A program made the position numbers and the translations under genes. 64,000 nt of DNA from Psychrobacter sp. M13 (GTDB lineage: Bacteria > Pseudomonadota > Gammaproteobacteria > Pseudomonadales > Moraxellaceae), in assembly GCF_030718935.1 (NCBI RefSeq), contig NZ_CP132194.1, forward strand, positions 1,302,001 through 1,366,000, read 5' to 3'. Under the pieces are notes generated by a model. The model did not search any database. It was not told the origin of the DNA and saw only the letters and a list, made by a program, of their open reading frames with translations. Of this stretch, positions 36,321 through 45,203 are shown piece after piece. The first letter of the stretch is position 1, and each line of letters starts with the position of its first letter.

Positions 36321-37751
36321 TTATTTACTCGCTGCGTCTTTCGGCGGTATCACTTGCATCACCGTCAAATTGTCATTGACCAAATACTTTTTACTAGCCG
36401 CTTGAATATCCGCGACCGATACGCGATCTAACTTAGCAGGTAAGCTGGCAAGCAATCGATCATCGAGACCGATAGACTGCATGGATCCAATCATCCGCGC
36501 TTGTCCTGCCATGCTGTCTTGCGCGTACACTAGGCTTGTGACAGTATTTGTTTTGGCACGATTGATCTCATCCGCTGCGATAGGGTCTATTGCTAATTTA
36601 TTGATCTCATTAGTAATAGCTTGTTGCGCCTGCTCTAAGCTGACGCCTGCGCGGGGTGTCGCTTGAATTAAAAATAAACCATCACCACGATCTAGCAAGT
36701 CATAGGAGGTGCCAACAGTGGCAAGCAGACCTTGCTCGCGAATGAGGTGACTCTCAAGTCTTGCTGATAGACCACCATCTAATACGTCCTGTGCCAGTGA
36801 TAGCGCATAAGCTTGCTTTTCATTAGCACTGCCAATAGTCAGCAAACTTGGTACGTTGTAACCCATCAATAATACTGGCACTTGTACCGCTTGCTCGGAC
36901 TCTACTTTTTTATAACCGCGAAACCCTTGCTGGGTCACTGCTGGCCGCGCTGGCAGCTCGCTTGGTGTCAGCTGACCAAAATAGCGTTTTACTTGTGCCA
37001 ATACCTCACTTGGCTCTACATCCCCTACGATAACCAAAGTTGCATTATTGGGCGCATACCAAGTGCTATACCAGTCTTTTAGCTCGGGTAAAGTGATAGA
37101 TTCCAGCTCATTCATTGGCCCAATGACTGATTCACCTTTAGGGCTATCAGGCATTGCGAGCAATCGAAAGGATTCGTACGCTTTTGCTAAAGGGTTATCA
37201 TCGGTACGCTGACGGCGCTCCTCCATCACCACCTGATGCTCCTTAGCAAATTCACTTTCATCAAATAACAAATTGGTCATTCGATCCGCTTCTAGCTCTA
37301 ATGCTAATGGCAAGCGATTAGCTGGGAACAGCTCATAGTAGCCTGTGTAATCGTAGCTAGTAAAAGCATTATTGGTGCCACCAAATTTTGCAATCAAACG
37401 CTCATAATCATCGCTAGATACTGCACTGGTGCCCTTGAACATCATGTGCTCTAGCAAATGCGAGATTCCGCCTTTATCGATTGGCTCATCGGTAGAGCCG
37501 ACGTTATACCATATTTGGGTCATCACCACAGGCGCGCGGTGATCTTCTTTGACAATGATTTTAAGCCCGTTATCCAGCTTATACTCATGACGACCAGATA
37601 GGTCTATAGCCAAGGCCGACGACGCCTCATTATTTTGCATAGCAGCTACAGTACTGGGTGTAGAGACATCTGAGGTAAGCGTTTGGCAAGCACTAAGCGC
37701 GGTGGTGAGTGCTAAGGCAAAAGCTACCTGTAAGATATGAGATGACGACAT
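36321..37751 (-). CDS. M16-family zinc metalloprotease, lipoprotein
   Basis: 476-residue catalytic subunit of an M16 pair. The signal segment VAFALALTTALSAC ends in a lipobox (cysteine at residue 22), so it is probably anchored to a membrane on the periplasmic side. The inverted zinc motif GISHLLEHMMFKGT (HxxEH) lies about residue 100, with the distal glutamate region in EFAKEHQVVMEERRQR about 75 residues on. The C-terminal half shows SARLESHLIREQGLLATVGTSYD. Two very small lipoprotein genes lie upstream on the same strand, the nearer ending 58 bases before this start. Confidence 0.92.
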   Translation of the reverse strand: MSSSHILQVAFALALTTALSACQTLTSDVSTPSTVAAMQNNEASSALAIDLSGRHEYKLDNGLKIIVKEDHRAPVVMTQIWYNVGSTDEPIDKGGISHLLEHMMFKGTSAVSSDDYERLIAKFGGTNNAFTSYDYTGYYELFPANRLPLALELEADRMTNLLFDESEFAKEHQVVMEERRQRTDDNPLAKAYESFRLLAMPDSPKGESVIGPMNELESITLPELKDWYSTWYAPNNATLVIVGDVEPSEVLAQVKRYFGQLTPSELPARPAVTQQGFRGYKKVESEQAVQVPVLLMGYNVPSLLTIGSANEKQAYALSLAQDVLDGGLSARLESHLIREQGLLATVGTSYDLLDRGDGLFLIQATPRAGVSLEQAQQAITNEINKLAIDPIAADEINRAKTNTVTSLVYAQDSMAGQARMIGSMQSIGLDDRLLASLPAKLDRVSVADIQAASKKYLVNDNLTVMQVIPPKDAASK

Positions 37752-37809
37752 AGACTTTTCTACTTATAAATGATGATAAAATATGAGCGTTCAATTTGAG
37801 TATTAAAAA

Positions 37810-37932
37810 CTAGAGAGCTTTTGCTATATCAGTAATCAAAATTGCGGTAGGCTCTAACGCTCTTAGCGTACTACAACCCGATACCGAAAAACATGATATC
37901 GATAAAACAAGGGTATAAACAATTTTATTCAA
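37810..37932 (-). CDS. Very small lipoprotein 2 (40 residues)
   Basis: Short frame from TTG at 37932 (GGATGGA seven bases upstream; an in-frame ATG at 37944 would add four residues) to TAG at 37810-37812. It begins MNKIVYTLVLS, has a hydrophobic core and lipobox SVSGC with the cysteine at residue 20, and then a 20-residue mature part (STLRALEPTA...AKAL). The mature part resembles that of the next small gene upstream: both have GCST, then E/K-PTA and a K-L ending. No known family was recognised. The paired, similar lipobox frames with ribosome sites support real genes. Confidence 0.55.
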   Translation of the reverse strand: MNKIVYTLVLSISCFSVSGCSTLRALEPTAILITDIAKAL

Positions 37933-37968
37933 TGATGAGTCCATCCTATACAATACTTAAAAATTGGA

Positions 37969-38127
37969 TTATAAAGACTTACTCGCACCAACCATAATGC
38001 TAGCTGTGGGTTTAAACTCTTGCGTAGTGCTACAGCCAGTCGCAGATACCGTTATAATCGTTAGCAAAACGGCTGCGCTTATAGCGGTGACTTTATGAGT
38101 TAGCTTTTTCTTAGAAGTTGATAACAT
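37969..38127 (-). CDS. Very small lipoprotein 1 (52 residues)
   Basis: Frame from ATG at 38127, with AAGGA seven bases upstream, to TAA at 37969-37971. The sequence starts MLSTSKKKLTHKV, continues with a hydrophobic stretch AAVLLTIITVSATGC (lipobox, cysteine at residue 32), then a 20-residue mature peptide STTQEFKPTA...SKSL. Basic n-region, hydrophobic core and lipobox are all in place. It ends 36 bases before the start of the second small lipoprotein. Both precede the M16 protease pair on the same strand, suggesting one transcript. Confidence 0.65.
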   Translation of the reverse strand: MLSTSKKKLTHKVTAISAAVLLTIITVSATGCSTTQEFKPTASIMVGASKSL

Positions 38128-38376
38128 GGCTTTTCCTTATACTATTATGAGCCCGTCAAACATGCAAACATGGCGTAAGCATAGGGGATAACTGGCAAAC
38201 TTAAGGTCATAATTTTGTGTCCTAATCTTAAGCTCATCTTACTCAATTGACTAGGATGAATGCTGAGCATACCTAGAGTTATGCTAAACTAGGCAAAATA
38301 CAATTTATACCAAGCGCATTTTATTATAAGTCAAAATCACTGAATAAAAACTCTTGATAACATTTAGGTCAAATTT

Positions 38377-39708
38377 ATGAATAATACTAATAATAGCAGT
38401 CGTGTCGTCATTAACCTTGACGGCAGTCTTGATGAATTAGATGACGATGATATCACGCTACCCAGTATGCCTGCGCAGTCTGTCGCTATTGTTGATGAGC
38501 CTGACGTTGCAACCGTAGAAGATAGTAAAGATATAGTCGATAGAGACTTATCTAGCGTAACAGCGGTAGGCAATATAGCTCTGGGTGCTCCTTTGATTAC
38601 GCCTGAGCTTGATAAGACCCAACTTGATAAGAATGAACAGGTTGCGATTAGCCATCACAATGTTGAAGATGAATCAGCGCAAATTGATATACCGAAAATG
38701 CCGCTACAGGCACAGTTAGGAGATAATGCCGACTCTGCAACAGAGCAGCAGGATGATGAGCCACAAGGCAGTCAAAAAGGCAGCTGGTTCAATCGGATGA
38801 AGTCGGGACTGAGCAAGTCGCGTAAGAATTTGGCTGGCGGTATGGTCAATATCTTAATCGGTGGTAAAGAGATCGATGATGAGCTGTTAGAAGAGGTCGA
38901 AGATCAGCTATTGGTCGCTGATATCGGGGTCAATGCGACCAATCGTATTATCAAGAATTTGACCGAACAGACTGATCGTGGTGATTTGATTTATGCGCAT
39001 TCGCTCTATAAAGCGCTGCAAACTGAGCTGGTTGATATTCTCACACCTAAAGTCGCGCCCCTAATAATCGATACCACCAAAAAGCCCTTTGTGATTTTAG
39101 TAGTCGGAGTTAATGGCGTAGGCAAAACTACCACTATCGGCAAGCTGGCTAAGCGATTACAAGGCGAGGGCAAGTCCGTAATGCTAGCCGCTGGTGATAC
39201 GTTCCGTGCGGCGGCGACCGAGCAGCTACAGATTTGGGGTGAGCGCAATGATATTCCAGTGGTCGCTCAAGGTCATGGCTCAGATAGCGCCTCTGTTATT
39301 TTTGACGCTATGCAGTCGGCTAAAGCCAAAAACATCGATGTGTTAATTGCGGATACGGCTGGACGCTTGCAGAACAAAGCCTACTTGATGAATGAGTTGG
39401 AAAAAGTCGTACGGGTTATGCGTAAAGCTGATCCAAGTGCGCCGCATGAAGGGATGATTGTTCTTGATGCAGGCACAGGCCAAAACGCGATTAATCAAGT
39501 TGAGCTATTTAATAAAGTTGTGCCGTTAACAGGGATTACCATTACCAAACTCGATGGTACCGCAAAAGGTGGTGTCGTCTTTAATATTGCTGAAACTACT
39601 GATGTGCCTATTCGTTATATAGGAGTCGGTGAGTCGATAGATGATCTACGCGCCTTTAGTCCTAAGCAGTTCGTCGCCGCCCTGTTTGAGACCGATGATA
39701 AAGAGTAG
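38377..39708 (+). CDS. ftsY: Signal recognition particle receptor FtsY
   Basis: GTPase that docks SRP-ribosome complexes at the membrane. The acidic, poorly conserved A domain (about residues 1-135, many Asp/Glu/Gln) leads to the N domain (SWFNRMKSGLSKSRKNLAGG) and the G domain. Motifs are VVGVNGVGKTTTIGKLAKRL (G1, about residue 243), then AAGDTFRAAATEQL, DVLIADTAGRLQNK (G3) and ITKLDGTAKGGV (G4). At 443 residues it is the expected size. ftsE and ftsX do not follow; ogt is 45 bases downstream. Confidence 0.96.
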   Translation: MNNTNNSSRVVINLDGSLDELDDDDITLPSMPAQSVAIVDEPDVATVEDSKDIVDRDLSSVTAVGNIALGAPLITPELDKTQLDKNEQVAISHHNVEDESAQIDIPKMPLQAQLGDNADSATEQQDDEPQGSQKGSWFNRMKSGLSKSRKNLAGGMVNILIGGKEIDDELLEEVEDQLLVADIGVNATNRIIKNLTEQTDRGDLIYAHSLYKALQTELVDILTPKVAPLIIDTTKKPFVILVVGVNGVGKTTTIGKLAKRLQGEGKSVMLAAGDTFRAAATEQLQIWGERNDIPVVAQGHGSDSASVIFDAMQSAKAKNIDVLIADTAGRLQNKAYLMNELEKVVRVMRKADPSAPHEGMIVLDAGTGQNAINQVELFNKVVPLTGITITKLDGTAKGGVVFNIAETTDVPIRYIGVGESIDDLRAFSPKQFVAALFETDDKE

Positions 39709-39753
39709 ATAGTGAAGATAATAATTGACATAACCTAAGCTTAAGGAGCCATT

Positions 39754-40341
39754 ATGATTGTAACCACGACCAAGCTGCAAACTTATATCCTAGTGGTAAT
39801 GGCTCATGATATAGGAGGTTGTAAAGATGAACAGGTTCAGCCAAAACTTGCTGAGGTAAGCTGGCTGGCCAAAGACCAGTGGTGGACGGACTCCAAATCA
39901 TTTACCAAACTCAAAAAGTATTATAATCTAACGGATGCTGATTTTAAGTTCATTGATAAAAATAGCCTAAACATAGATGATCCTGTGCAAGCCTTACTGA
40001 TAGAGGCGCTAATACAGATTGATGAATATGCTCAAGAAAAGCGAGAGTGCTTTGATTTGCCATTAGATTTATCTTTAGGTACTGAGTTTCAACAAAAAGT
40101 ATGGCGAGGATTGCAAGATATTAGCTTTGGTGAAACGATAAGCTATGCCACACTTGCCGAGCGTATCGATAACCCTAAAGGCTTTCGGGCAGTGGCTAAT
40201 GCGAACAGCAAGAACCCGTTTAGCCTTATCATTCCGTGTCATAGAGTGATTGCTAGCGATGGCAAACTTGGCGGCTATACGGGTGGTCTGGATAAAAAGG
40301 AATATCTACTTGCTTTGGAAGGAGTTAAGTGTAAGCCTTAA
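39754..40341 (+). CDS. ogt: Methylated-DNA-protein cysteine methyltransferase
   Basis: Suicide repair protein that takes the alkyl group from O6-alkylguanine. The C-terminal DNA-binding/active-site domain (about residues 105-190) has GTEFQQKVWRGLQDISFGETISYATLA in pieces, RAVANANSKNPFSLIIPCHRVI with the acceptor cysteine in PCHRV (residue ~163), and GKLGGYTGGLDKKEYLLALE. The N-terminal ~100 residues are divergent from the usual Ogt ribonuclease-like domain. A strong terminator follows. Confidence 0.93.
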   Translation: MIVTTTKLQTYILVVMAHDIGGCKDEQVQPKLAEVSWLAKDQWWTDSKSFTKLKKYYNLTDADFKFIDKNSLNIDDPVQALLIEALIQIDEYAQEKRECFDLPLDLSLGTEFQQKVWRGLQDISFGETISYATLAERIDNPKGFRAVANANSKNPFSLIIPCHRVIASDGKLGGYTGGLDKKEYLLALEGVKCKP

Positions 40342-40360
40342 TTTATTTCTTTACCTAATA

Positions 40361-40396
40361 AAAAAGCCAAATGCTTTGATAGCATTTGGCTTTTTT
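40361..40396. terminator. Bidirectional terminator between ogt and the YebC-family gene
   Basis: AAAAAGCCAAATGCT (40361-40375) and AGCATTTGGCTTTTTT (40381-40396) form a perfect 15-bp hairpin with a 5-base loop and A and T runs. Confidence 0.92.
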
Positions 40397-40423
40397 AGTT
40401 TAAACTTTTGATTCTCAACACCA

Positions 40424-41179
40424 TTACTCTTGGTTCTCAAGCTCCGCCATCACCGAGTCAGAGAAATTCACATTGCTATAAACTTCTTGCACATCATCGG
40501 CATCTTCTAACATATCGATCATTTTCATAATCTTTAAAGCGTCATCGACATTATCGATATCAGCGCTAGTTGAGGGTGACATCGTAACCTCAGCATTATC
40601 AGAGACTAGCCCTGCATCGTTTAGCGCATCTTTGACTTGCCCGAGATTTTCCCACTCGGTGATGACTAGTAATGTCTCGCCATCGTTCTCTATGTCAGTA
40701 GCGCCCGCATCTAAGGCCACTAGCATAACTTCATCCTCCAAGCTGACATCGTTGAAGCTAATTTCGCCACGCTTAGTGAACATATAAGCGACAGAGCCTG
40801 ATGTACCAAGATTACCATCACATTTGGTAAAAGCATGACGTACTTCACTGACCGTACGATTGAGGTTGTCGGTCATTGTCTCGACCAATACGGCCACACC
40901 GCCAACACCATAACCCTCGTAGCTGACCTCATCCATATTGTCATTGTCACCGCCGCCTGTACCGCGATCAACCGCGCGATTAATCGTATCGCGGGTCATA
41001 TTGACTGAAAGGGCTTTTTCGATAACGGCACGCAAACGTGGGTTTTTATCGGGATCGGGATCACCTTGCTTGGCAGCTGAGACAATCTCACGAATAATTT
41101 TGGTAAATACTTTGCCTTTTACGGCATCTTGACGGGCTTTACGATGTTTAATGTTTGCCCATTTGGAATGACCTGCCAT
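40424..41179 (-). CDS. YebC/PmpR/TACO1 family protein
   Basis: 251-residue cytoplasmic protein of the YebC family, linked to transcriptional control in some bacteria and to translation of proline-rich stretches in others. Signatures are the start [27 protein letters not shown] in pieces, [26 protein letters not shown], and the acidic C-terminal region [11 protein letters not shown]. In many bacteria it sits before ruvC; here ruvC is absent and it stands alone. The length is the family norm. Confidence 0.95.
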   Translation of the reverse strand: MAGHSKWANIKHRKARQDAVKGKVFTKIIREIVSAAKQGDPDPDKNPRLRAVIEKALSVNMTRDTINRAVDRGTGGGDNDNMDEVSYEGYGVGGVAVLVETMTDNLNRTVSEVRHAFTKCDGNLGTSGSVAYMFTKRGEISFNDVSLEDEVMLVALDAGATDIENDGETLLVITEWENLGQVKDALNDAGLVSDNAEVTMSPSTSADIDNVDDALKIMKMIDMLEDADDVQEVYSNVNFSDSVMAELENQE

Positions 41180-41593
41180 ATTATATCCTTCGGTTTACTT
41201 AGCGATTAAAACCTAGATTCAATACGAATCTAACAAAGCTACGCTATCTATTAAAATAAAAATTGTTAATAAAATCTAGTGTTTTTATAGAAATTAAGAG
41301 TTTTTTTATAAGCTAGTGACTATGCGCCTGCATCATAAGTATAGAGATCTTAAAAGGCTGTCTACTTATATCGCAAGCTTACGCTCAGGGTAGCGATTTG
41401 TATATTGTTGACAGCTGTTTTTTGTTACACTGTGGCAAATAAGATGCGACTAATTGAACAGGCGTCTATAAACATGCGAGCTAGTATAAATGACTTTTGC
41501 ATCGTTTGGCCACTCTGATTTAATCCTAACGGTTACACCCTATATCATTCAGCACTATAAAGACTTTGATGTTATGAGATTACTGACTATCCT
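41180..41593. other. Divergent region between the YebC-family and K+ channel genes
   Basis: 414 bases. A TGtTACACT extended -10-like box at 41423-41431 (with TTGACA at 41408-41413, too close to act as its -35) may start the channel transcript. No further gene is seen; a 24-codon frame at about 41443 is unsupported. Confidence 0.4.
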
Positions 41594-42445
41594 ATGAAGC
41601 AGACTACTACTGAAGCCATCACCCATCTGAGAAATCGCATTCATATCATTGTTGAAGGCACGGATACTCGTTCGGGTAAGTTTTTTGATATTGTGTTACT
41701 AATCGCTATTTTGACCAGTGTGGCTGTCGTTATGCTCGATAGCGTGCTGTATATGCGATTGCAATATGGCACACTATTTTATTATGCTGAGTGGTTTTTT
41801 ACTATTTTATTTACCACTGAATATTTATTGCGGCTATTTTCAGCGCCCAATCGTATTCGTTATACTTTTAGCTTTTTTGGTATCGTTGATCTATTGTCTG
41901 TATTACCCAGCTATTTAAGCTTATTGCTACTATACTTAGGCTCAACGTTCGTCGGTATCCAGTATCTATTAGTGATTCGTATCTTGCGTATTTTGCGAGT
42001 CTTTCGCGTGCTTAAGCTCAAAGCTTATATGCAGCAGGCAGGATTTTTGGCATCAGCTCTCAAAACCAGTCAGCAAAAGATAACGGTTTTCTTTTTGTCT
42101 TTAGTATTGCTTGTGACCATTTTTGGTTCAATTGTCTATGTGGTGGAGGGGCCTGAAAATGGCTTTACTAGCATACCACTATCTATTTATTGGGCGGTGG
42201 TGACGGTGACTACGACGGGTTACGGTGATATGTCACCAAAGACGCCTGTCGGGCAGGCGATCGCTTCTATGGTGATGATAACCGGTTATGCCATTATTGC
42301 CGTACCAACAGGTATCTTTACTGCTGAGCTGGCACGTAATATGCGTCCACAACTGAATCCTATCGCTTGTCCTAACTGTGGTAAATTTGGTCATGCGGTG
42401 AACGCAGAGTTTTGCGATCGCTGTGGTCATGCTTTGCATGTATAG
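41594..42445 (+). CDS. Voltage-gated potassium channel-like protein with C-terminal zinc ribbon
   Basis: 283-residue six-helix channel. S4 carries regularly spaced arginines (VIRILRILRVFRVLKLKAYM, about residues 128-147). The pore has the selectivity filter in TTTGYGDMSP (about residue 213), and S5-S6 surround it. The short cytoplasmic C-terminus ends in a four-cysteine ribbon, CPNCGKFG...FCDRCGHAL (residues ~257-280), that most bacterial Kv-like channels lack. Selectivity for K+ follows from TTxGYGD. A TVEG-type negative helix precedes the pore (VVEGPENGFTSI). Confidence 0.92.
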   Translation: MKQTTTEAITHLRNRIHIIVEGTDTRSGKFFDIVLLIAILTSVAVVMLDSVLYMRLQYGTLFYYAEWFFTILFTTEYLLRLFSAPNRIRYTFSFFGIVDLLSVLPSYLSLLLLYLGSTFVGIQYLLVIRILRILRVFRVLKLKAYMQQAGFLASALKTSQQKITVFFLSLVLLVTIFGSIVYVVEGPENGFTSIPLSIYWAVVTVTTTGYGDMSPKTPVGQAIASMVMITGYAIIAVPTGIFTAELARNMRPQLNPIACPNCGKFGHAVNAEFCDRCGHALHV

Positions 42446-42490
42446 CAAGATAGCTATGCTATAAAACATAGCTACTGGGCTTTATGGGGA

Positions 42491-43798
42491 TTAAGACGGC
42501 ATGTCTAAATACTCAACCACCAAAGGCGAGAGATCAATCTCAACGCCTAAATTTACCAAATTCCAATACTGTCCTGAGACGGTGCGATCGAGCATCATAG
42601 TGGTCGCTGAGGGTTGAAACTGACCGAAATACTTAAGTGCAGTACGCATTTGAGTCATGGCCTCATGGTGAACTTGGCTAGTAGCAAAGTTAAAAGCGCC
42701 TTCTTGATAAGGCGGAATAGATAGAGGTTTGAGACCGATATCAAGCCATCTTTGATAAAACTCACCTGGTACATCCTTTTCATCATCACGGCGTACACCC
42801 AAAGCAATCAAATCTTGCTCAAGAGCGGTGACGTCACTGGTTATTGCATGTTTGGCAAATCTACGAAATAGTTTAACTTCGCTATCACTATAGCTACGAA
42901 TACCGCCAAAATCATAAGCGATTAAGCTGCCATCCTCGCGGAAAGCAAAGTTACCAGGATGCGGGTCACAGTGCATACGATATAAGCCAAATAGCTGACC
43001 TGCACTAAAATGGAATAGACGTGTGGCGATTTTTTGCTTAATTTCATTGTCCCAAGTAGCAGCAACGGCTAGGGATTCGCCCATCTCTTCAGTCAAAGTA
43101 AGCACCCGTTTGGCTGAATGGCTCTCAATGACTTTAGGAATAACAAGGCCTTCATCATTGGCATGAAACGCGCCAAACACCTGTAAATTGTGCGCCTCTT
43201 TGGTATAGTCAAGCTCATCATGTAAGCTTTGGCGAATCTCATTAAATAGCTTGTCTTGTAGCTCACGGCTCATATTGAGCACGCCTGCAATCTTAAGCGC
43301 CATGCGCACTTGTTTTAGATCGCTATCACAGTTGTCATCGACATCAGGATACTGCACTTTTATCACTACTTTTTGCCCTGAGGGCAGGGTTGCTCTATGC
43401 ACTTGCCCGATGGAGGCAGCCGCAAAAGGCTGTTCTTCAAATTCAATAAATAGCTCATTAATAGGTGCTTTTAGCTCGCGTTCAACCTGCGCCTTTATCT
43501 GCGAGTAAGGCATAGGCGGCGCGTCTTTTTGCAGTTTTTCAAGCGCAGTTGCCACCTCAGGCGGGAATACGTCTTTATATTGTGAAGCAATTTGCCCCAC
43601 TTTCATAACTGCCCCTTTCATCTCACCTAAAGTCTCAGCGATCTGCACACCCACGTCTTGCATCAGCTCTGAGCGTGCTTGCAGACGTTTTTCTTCGTCA
43701 CTAGAGAGGTGTTTTAAGGAGTTTTTCGCCGCTTTACCAGCGATGCTTGCCGTCATGCCTGCGAGTTTTATAAAGCGTTTTCCAGACGACTTTGCCAT
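42491..43798 (-). CDS. ABC1 (UbiB/ADCK) family atypical kinase
   Basis: 435-residue protein of the ABC1 family, related to UbiB and ADCK3 and often tied to ubiquinone metabolism. Seen are the family KxGQ motif in GAVMKVGQIASQYKDVFPPE (about residue 62), PFAAASIGQVHRATLPSGQKVVIKVQYPD in parts (Ala-rich loop and nucleotide lysine), and the late catalytic region MHCDPHPGNFAFREDGSLIAYDFGG (HxDxxxxN, DFG). Lack of C-terminal transmembrane helices separates it from true UbiB. It is a single gene. Confidence 0.92.
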   Translation of the reverse strand: MAKSSGKRFIKLAGMTASIAGKAAKNSLKHLSSDEEKRLQARSELMQDVGVQIAETLGEMKGAVMKVGQIASQYKDVFPPEVATALEKLQKDAPPMPYSQIKAQVERELKAPINELFIEFEEQPFAAASIGQVHRATLPSGQKVVIKVQYPDVDDNCDSDLKQVRMALKIAGVLNMSRELQDKLFNEIRQSLHDELDYTKEAHNLQVFGAFHANDEGLVIPKVIESHSAKRVLTLTEEMGESLAVAATWDNEIKQKIATRLFHFSAGQLFGLYRMHCDPHPGNFAFREDGSLIAYDFGGIRSYSDSEVKLFRRFAKHAITSDVTALEQDLIALGVRRDDEKDVPGEFYQRWLDIGLKPLSIPPYQEGAFNFATSQVHHEAMTQMRTALKYFGQFQPSATTMMLDRTVSGQYWNLVNLGVEIDLSPLVVEYLDMPS

Positions 43799-44059
43799 TC
43801 ATATCACCGTGTATTGGGTTATTAATACTAAAACTTATTTATCAAATCAGCTCAAATCTATTGCGTTGAGTTATTTCCATAACCTTATAAGTGCAGGCTT
43901 ATGATTGGTATTACAAGGATAAGCTAAGTGTTTTTATGTCAATCATTATTACCTAGCTGTTTTTATAGAAAATTCACGCTATTTTTAACGGTGATTATTT
44001 TTTAACAACTTGCATCAAGTTGAGAGTAGCATAGAACTGGTACATAGAAATCATGAACT

Positions 44060-44611
44060 TTATAGCTCTATTTTATAAAGAGTGGTTAGCCAATACTCTA
44101 GTGCCATCTGATAGCCCAATGAGCCAAGACCCGTAATCACACCAACGGCTACATCGCTAAGATAAGAGTGCTGGCGGAAACTCTCACGAGCATGAACGTT
44201 GGATAAATGCACTTCGATAAAGGGCTTTTGGGTGGCAAGCAAAGCATCACGTAGCGCCACTGAGGTATGCGTAAAAGCGGCAGGATTAATAATGACAGCG
44301 TCAATTTGTGTATCCTCATCAGCGAGTAGACCATAATGCTGAATATCATCAATGAGTTTACCCTCATAATTGGACTGGATACAAATGAGCTCAATACCAT
44401 GTTCAGCCGCAAGGGTTACTAAAGTGTCCTCAATGTCCGCCAAAGTAGTGAAGCCATATATCTCAGGCTCACGCTTGCCGAGTAAATTTAGATTAACCCC
44501 ATTAACTAATAGCAGCTTACGATTGAGTGTAGCCGTAGTTTTATCCTTGGTATTGGGTTTGGGTTTGGTATCAGCGCTATTTTCGACTGAATGTGCTGAG
44601 GAGGTACTCAT
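44060..44611 (-). CDS. aroQ: Type II 3-dehydroquinate dehydratase
   Basis: Third step of the shikimate pathway (3-dehydroquinate to 3-dehydroshikimate). The dodecameric type II core starts near residue 33 with [21 protein letters not shown] (active-site Arg and Tyr), then [12 protein letters not shown] and [19 protein letters not shown], and ends with [13 protein letters not shown] and [11 protein letters not shown]. At 183 residues it carries a ~32-residue Ser/Thr/Lys-rich N-terminal extension absent from typical ~150-residue members. AGAGGC before the ATG at 44611 supports the long start. accB and accC, which often follow aroQ, are not downstream here. Confidence 0.94.
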   Translation of the reverse strand: MSTSSAHSVENSADTKPKPNTKDKTTATLNRKLLLVNGVNLNLLGKREPEIYGFTTLADIEDTLVTLAAEHGIELICIQSNYEGKLIDDIQHYGLLADEDTQIDAVIINPAAFTHTSVALRDALLATQKPFIEVHLSNVHARESFRQHSYLSDVAVGVITGLGSLGYQMALEYWLTTLYKIEL

Positions 44612-44833
44612 AAAAGCCTCTAAAATATGAAAAATAGGGTAGGTAATCAGCCATTTATGACTATTGTTATTATAACGGTACTGCTACAGCGATACTATTA
44701 TAACGCTGCTAGAGCCCTCTTATAACAGCCCTCTTATAATAACAGCTGAGCTAACAAATAATTAAAAAATTACAGCATTATATAGTGGATCACTCAAAAT
44801 CATGCTAAAAGTCTTTGTGTTACCAAAAACCCG

Positions 44834-44842
44834 TGCTATGAT
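44834..44842 (+). promoter_or_regulatory. Extended -10 promoter of the csp gene
   Basis: TGcTATGAT, with a weak TTTGTG 17 bases upstream as -35. A start near 44849 gives a leader of about 113 bases, as expected for cspA-type genes. Confidence 0.45.
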
Positions 44843-44891
44843 ATTTTTTATGTCATAAACATTACAAGTTTGTTACAGATGATTCTATGAT

Positions 44892-44938
44892 CTTAGTTTC
44901 CACTTAGATGCAATGTTGCAAGGAAATTAGAAACTAAG
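44892..44938 (+). promoter_or_regulatory. Hairpin in the csp 5' leader
   Basis: CTTAGTTTC (44892-44900) and GAAACTAAG (44930-44938) pair perfectly. The 29-base loop contains a smaller TGCAA/TTGCA inverted repeat (44909-44920). The hairpin ends 12 bases before the AGGAAG ribosome site at 44951-44956 and may fold differently with temperature, which is inference. Confidence 0.5.
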
Positions 44939-44961
44939 TCCACTTTTTAGGAAGCATTACT

Positions 44962-45177
44962 ATGTCAGATCGTGAACAAGGTATCGTTAAGTGGTTCAAT
45001 GATTCAAAAGGCTTTGGCTTTATTCAACGCGATAGTGGTGAAGATATTTTTGTACATTTTCGTGCCATTCAAGGTGACGGTTACCGCTCTTTAAAAGATG
45101 GTGAAAAAGTAGAATTTACCGTGGTTGAAGGTGAAAAAGGCTTACAAGCTGAAGAAGTTAGAAAACTTGAAGAGTAA
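44962..45177 (+). CDS. Cold-shock protein, CspA family
   Basis: 71-residue single cold-shock domain that binds single-stranded RNA and DNA. RNP1 is [10 protein letters not shown] (about residues 17-26) and RNP2 is DIFVHFRAI; the N-terminal [15 protein letters not shown] and C-terminal [12 protein letters not shown] are family-typical. GGAAG precedes the ATG. A DEAD-box helicase gene starts 26 bases after its stop, so the two RNA-remodelling proteins are probably made from one mRNA. Confidence 0.96.
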   Translation: MSDREQGIVKWFNDSKGFGFIQRDSGEDIFVHFRAIQGDGYRSLKDGEKVEFTVVEGEKGLQAEEVRKLEE

Positions 45178-45203
45178 GCGACTCACCACATAAGGATAAT
45201 TTT

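Larger units (their letters stand above)
44612..44961. other. aroQ / csp divergent region
   Basis: 350 bases. Contains TATTATAACG twice (44668-44677, 44696-44705), a 13-bp direct repeat AGCCCTCTTATAA (44713-44725, 44727-44739), the csp promoter and the csp leader hairpin. No gene is seen. Confidence 0.55.

Noticed and set aside
41443..41517. 24-codon frame upstream of the K+ channel gene
   Set aside because: No ribosome site and no sequence character. Could be a leader peptide, but nothing supports it.
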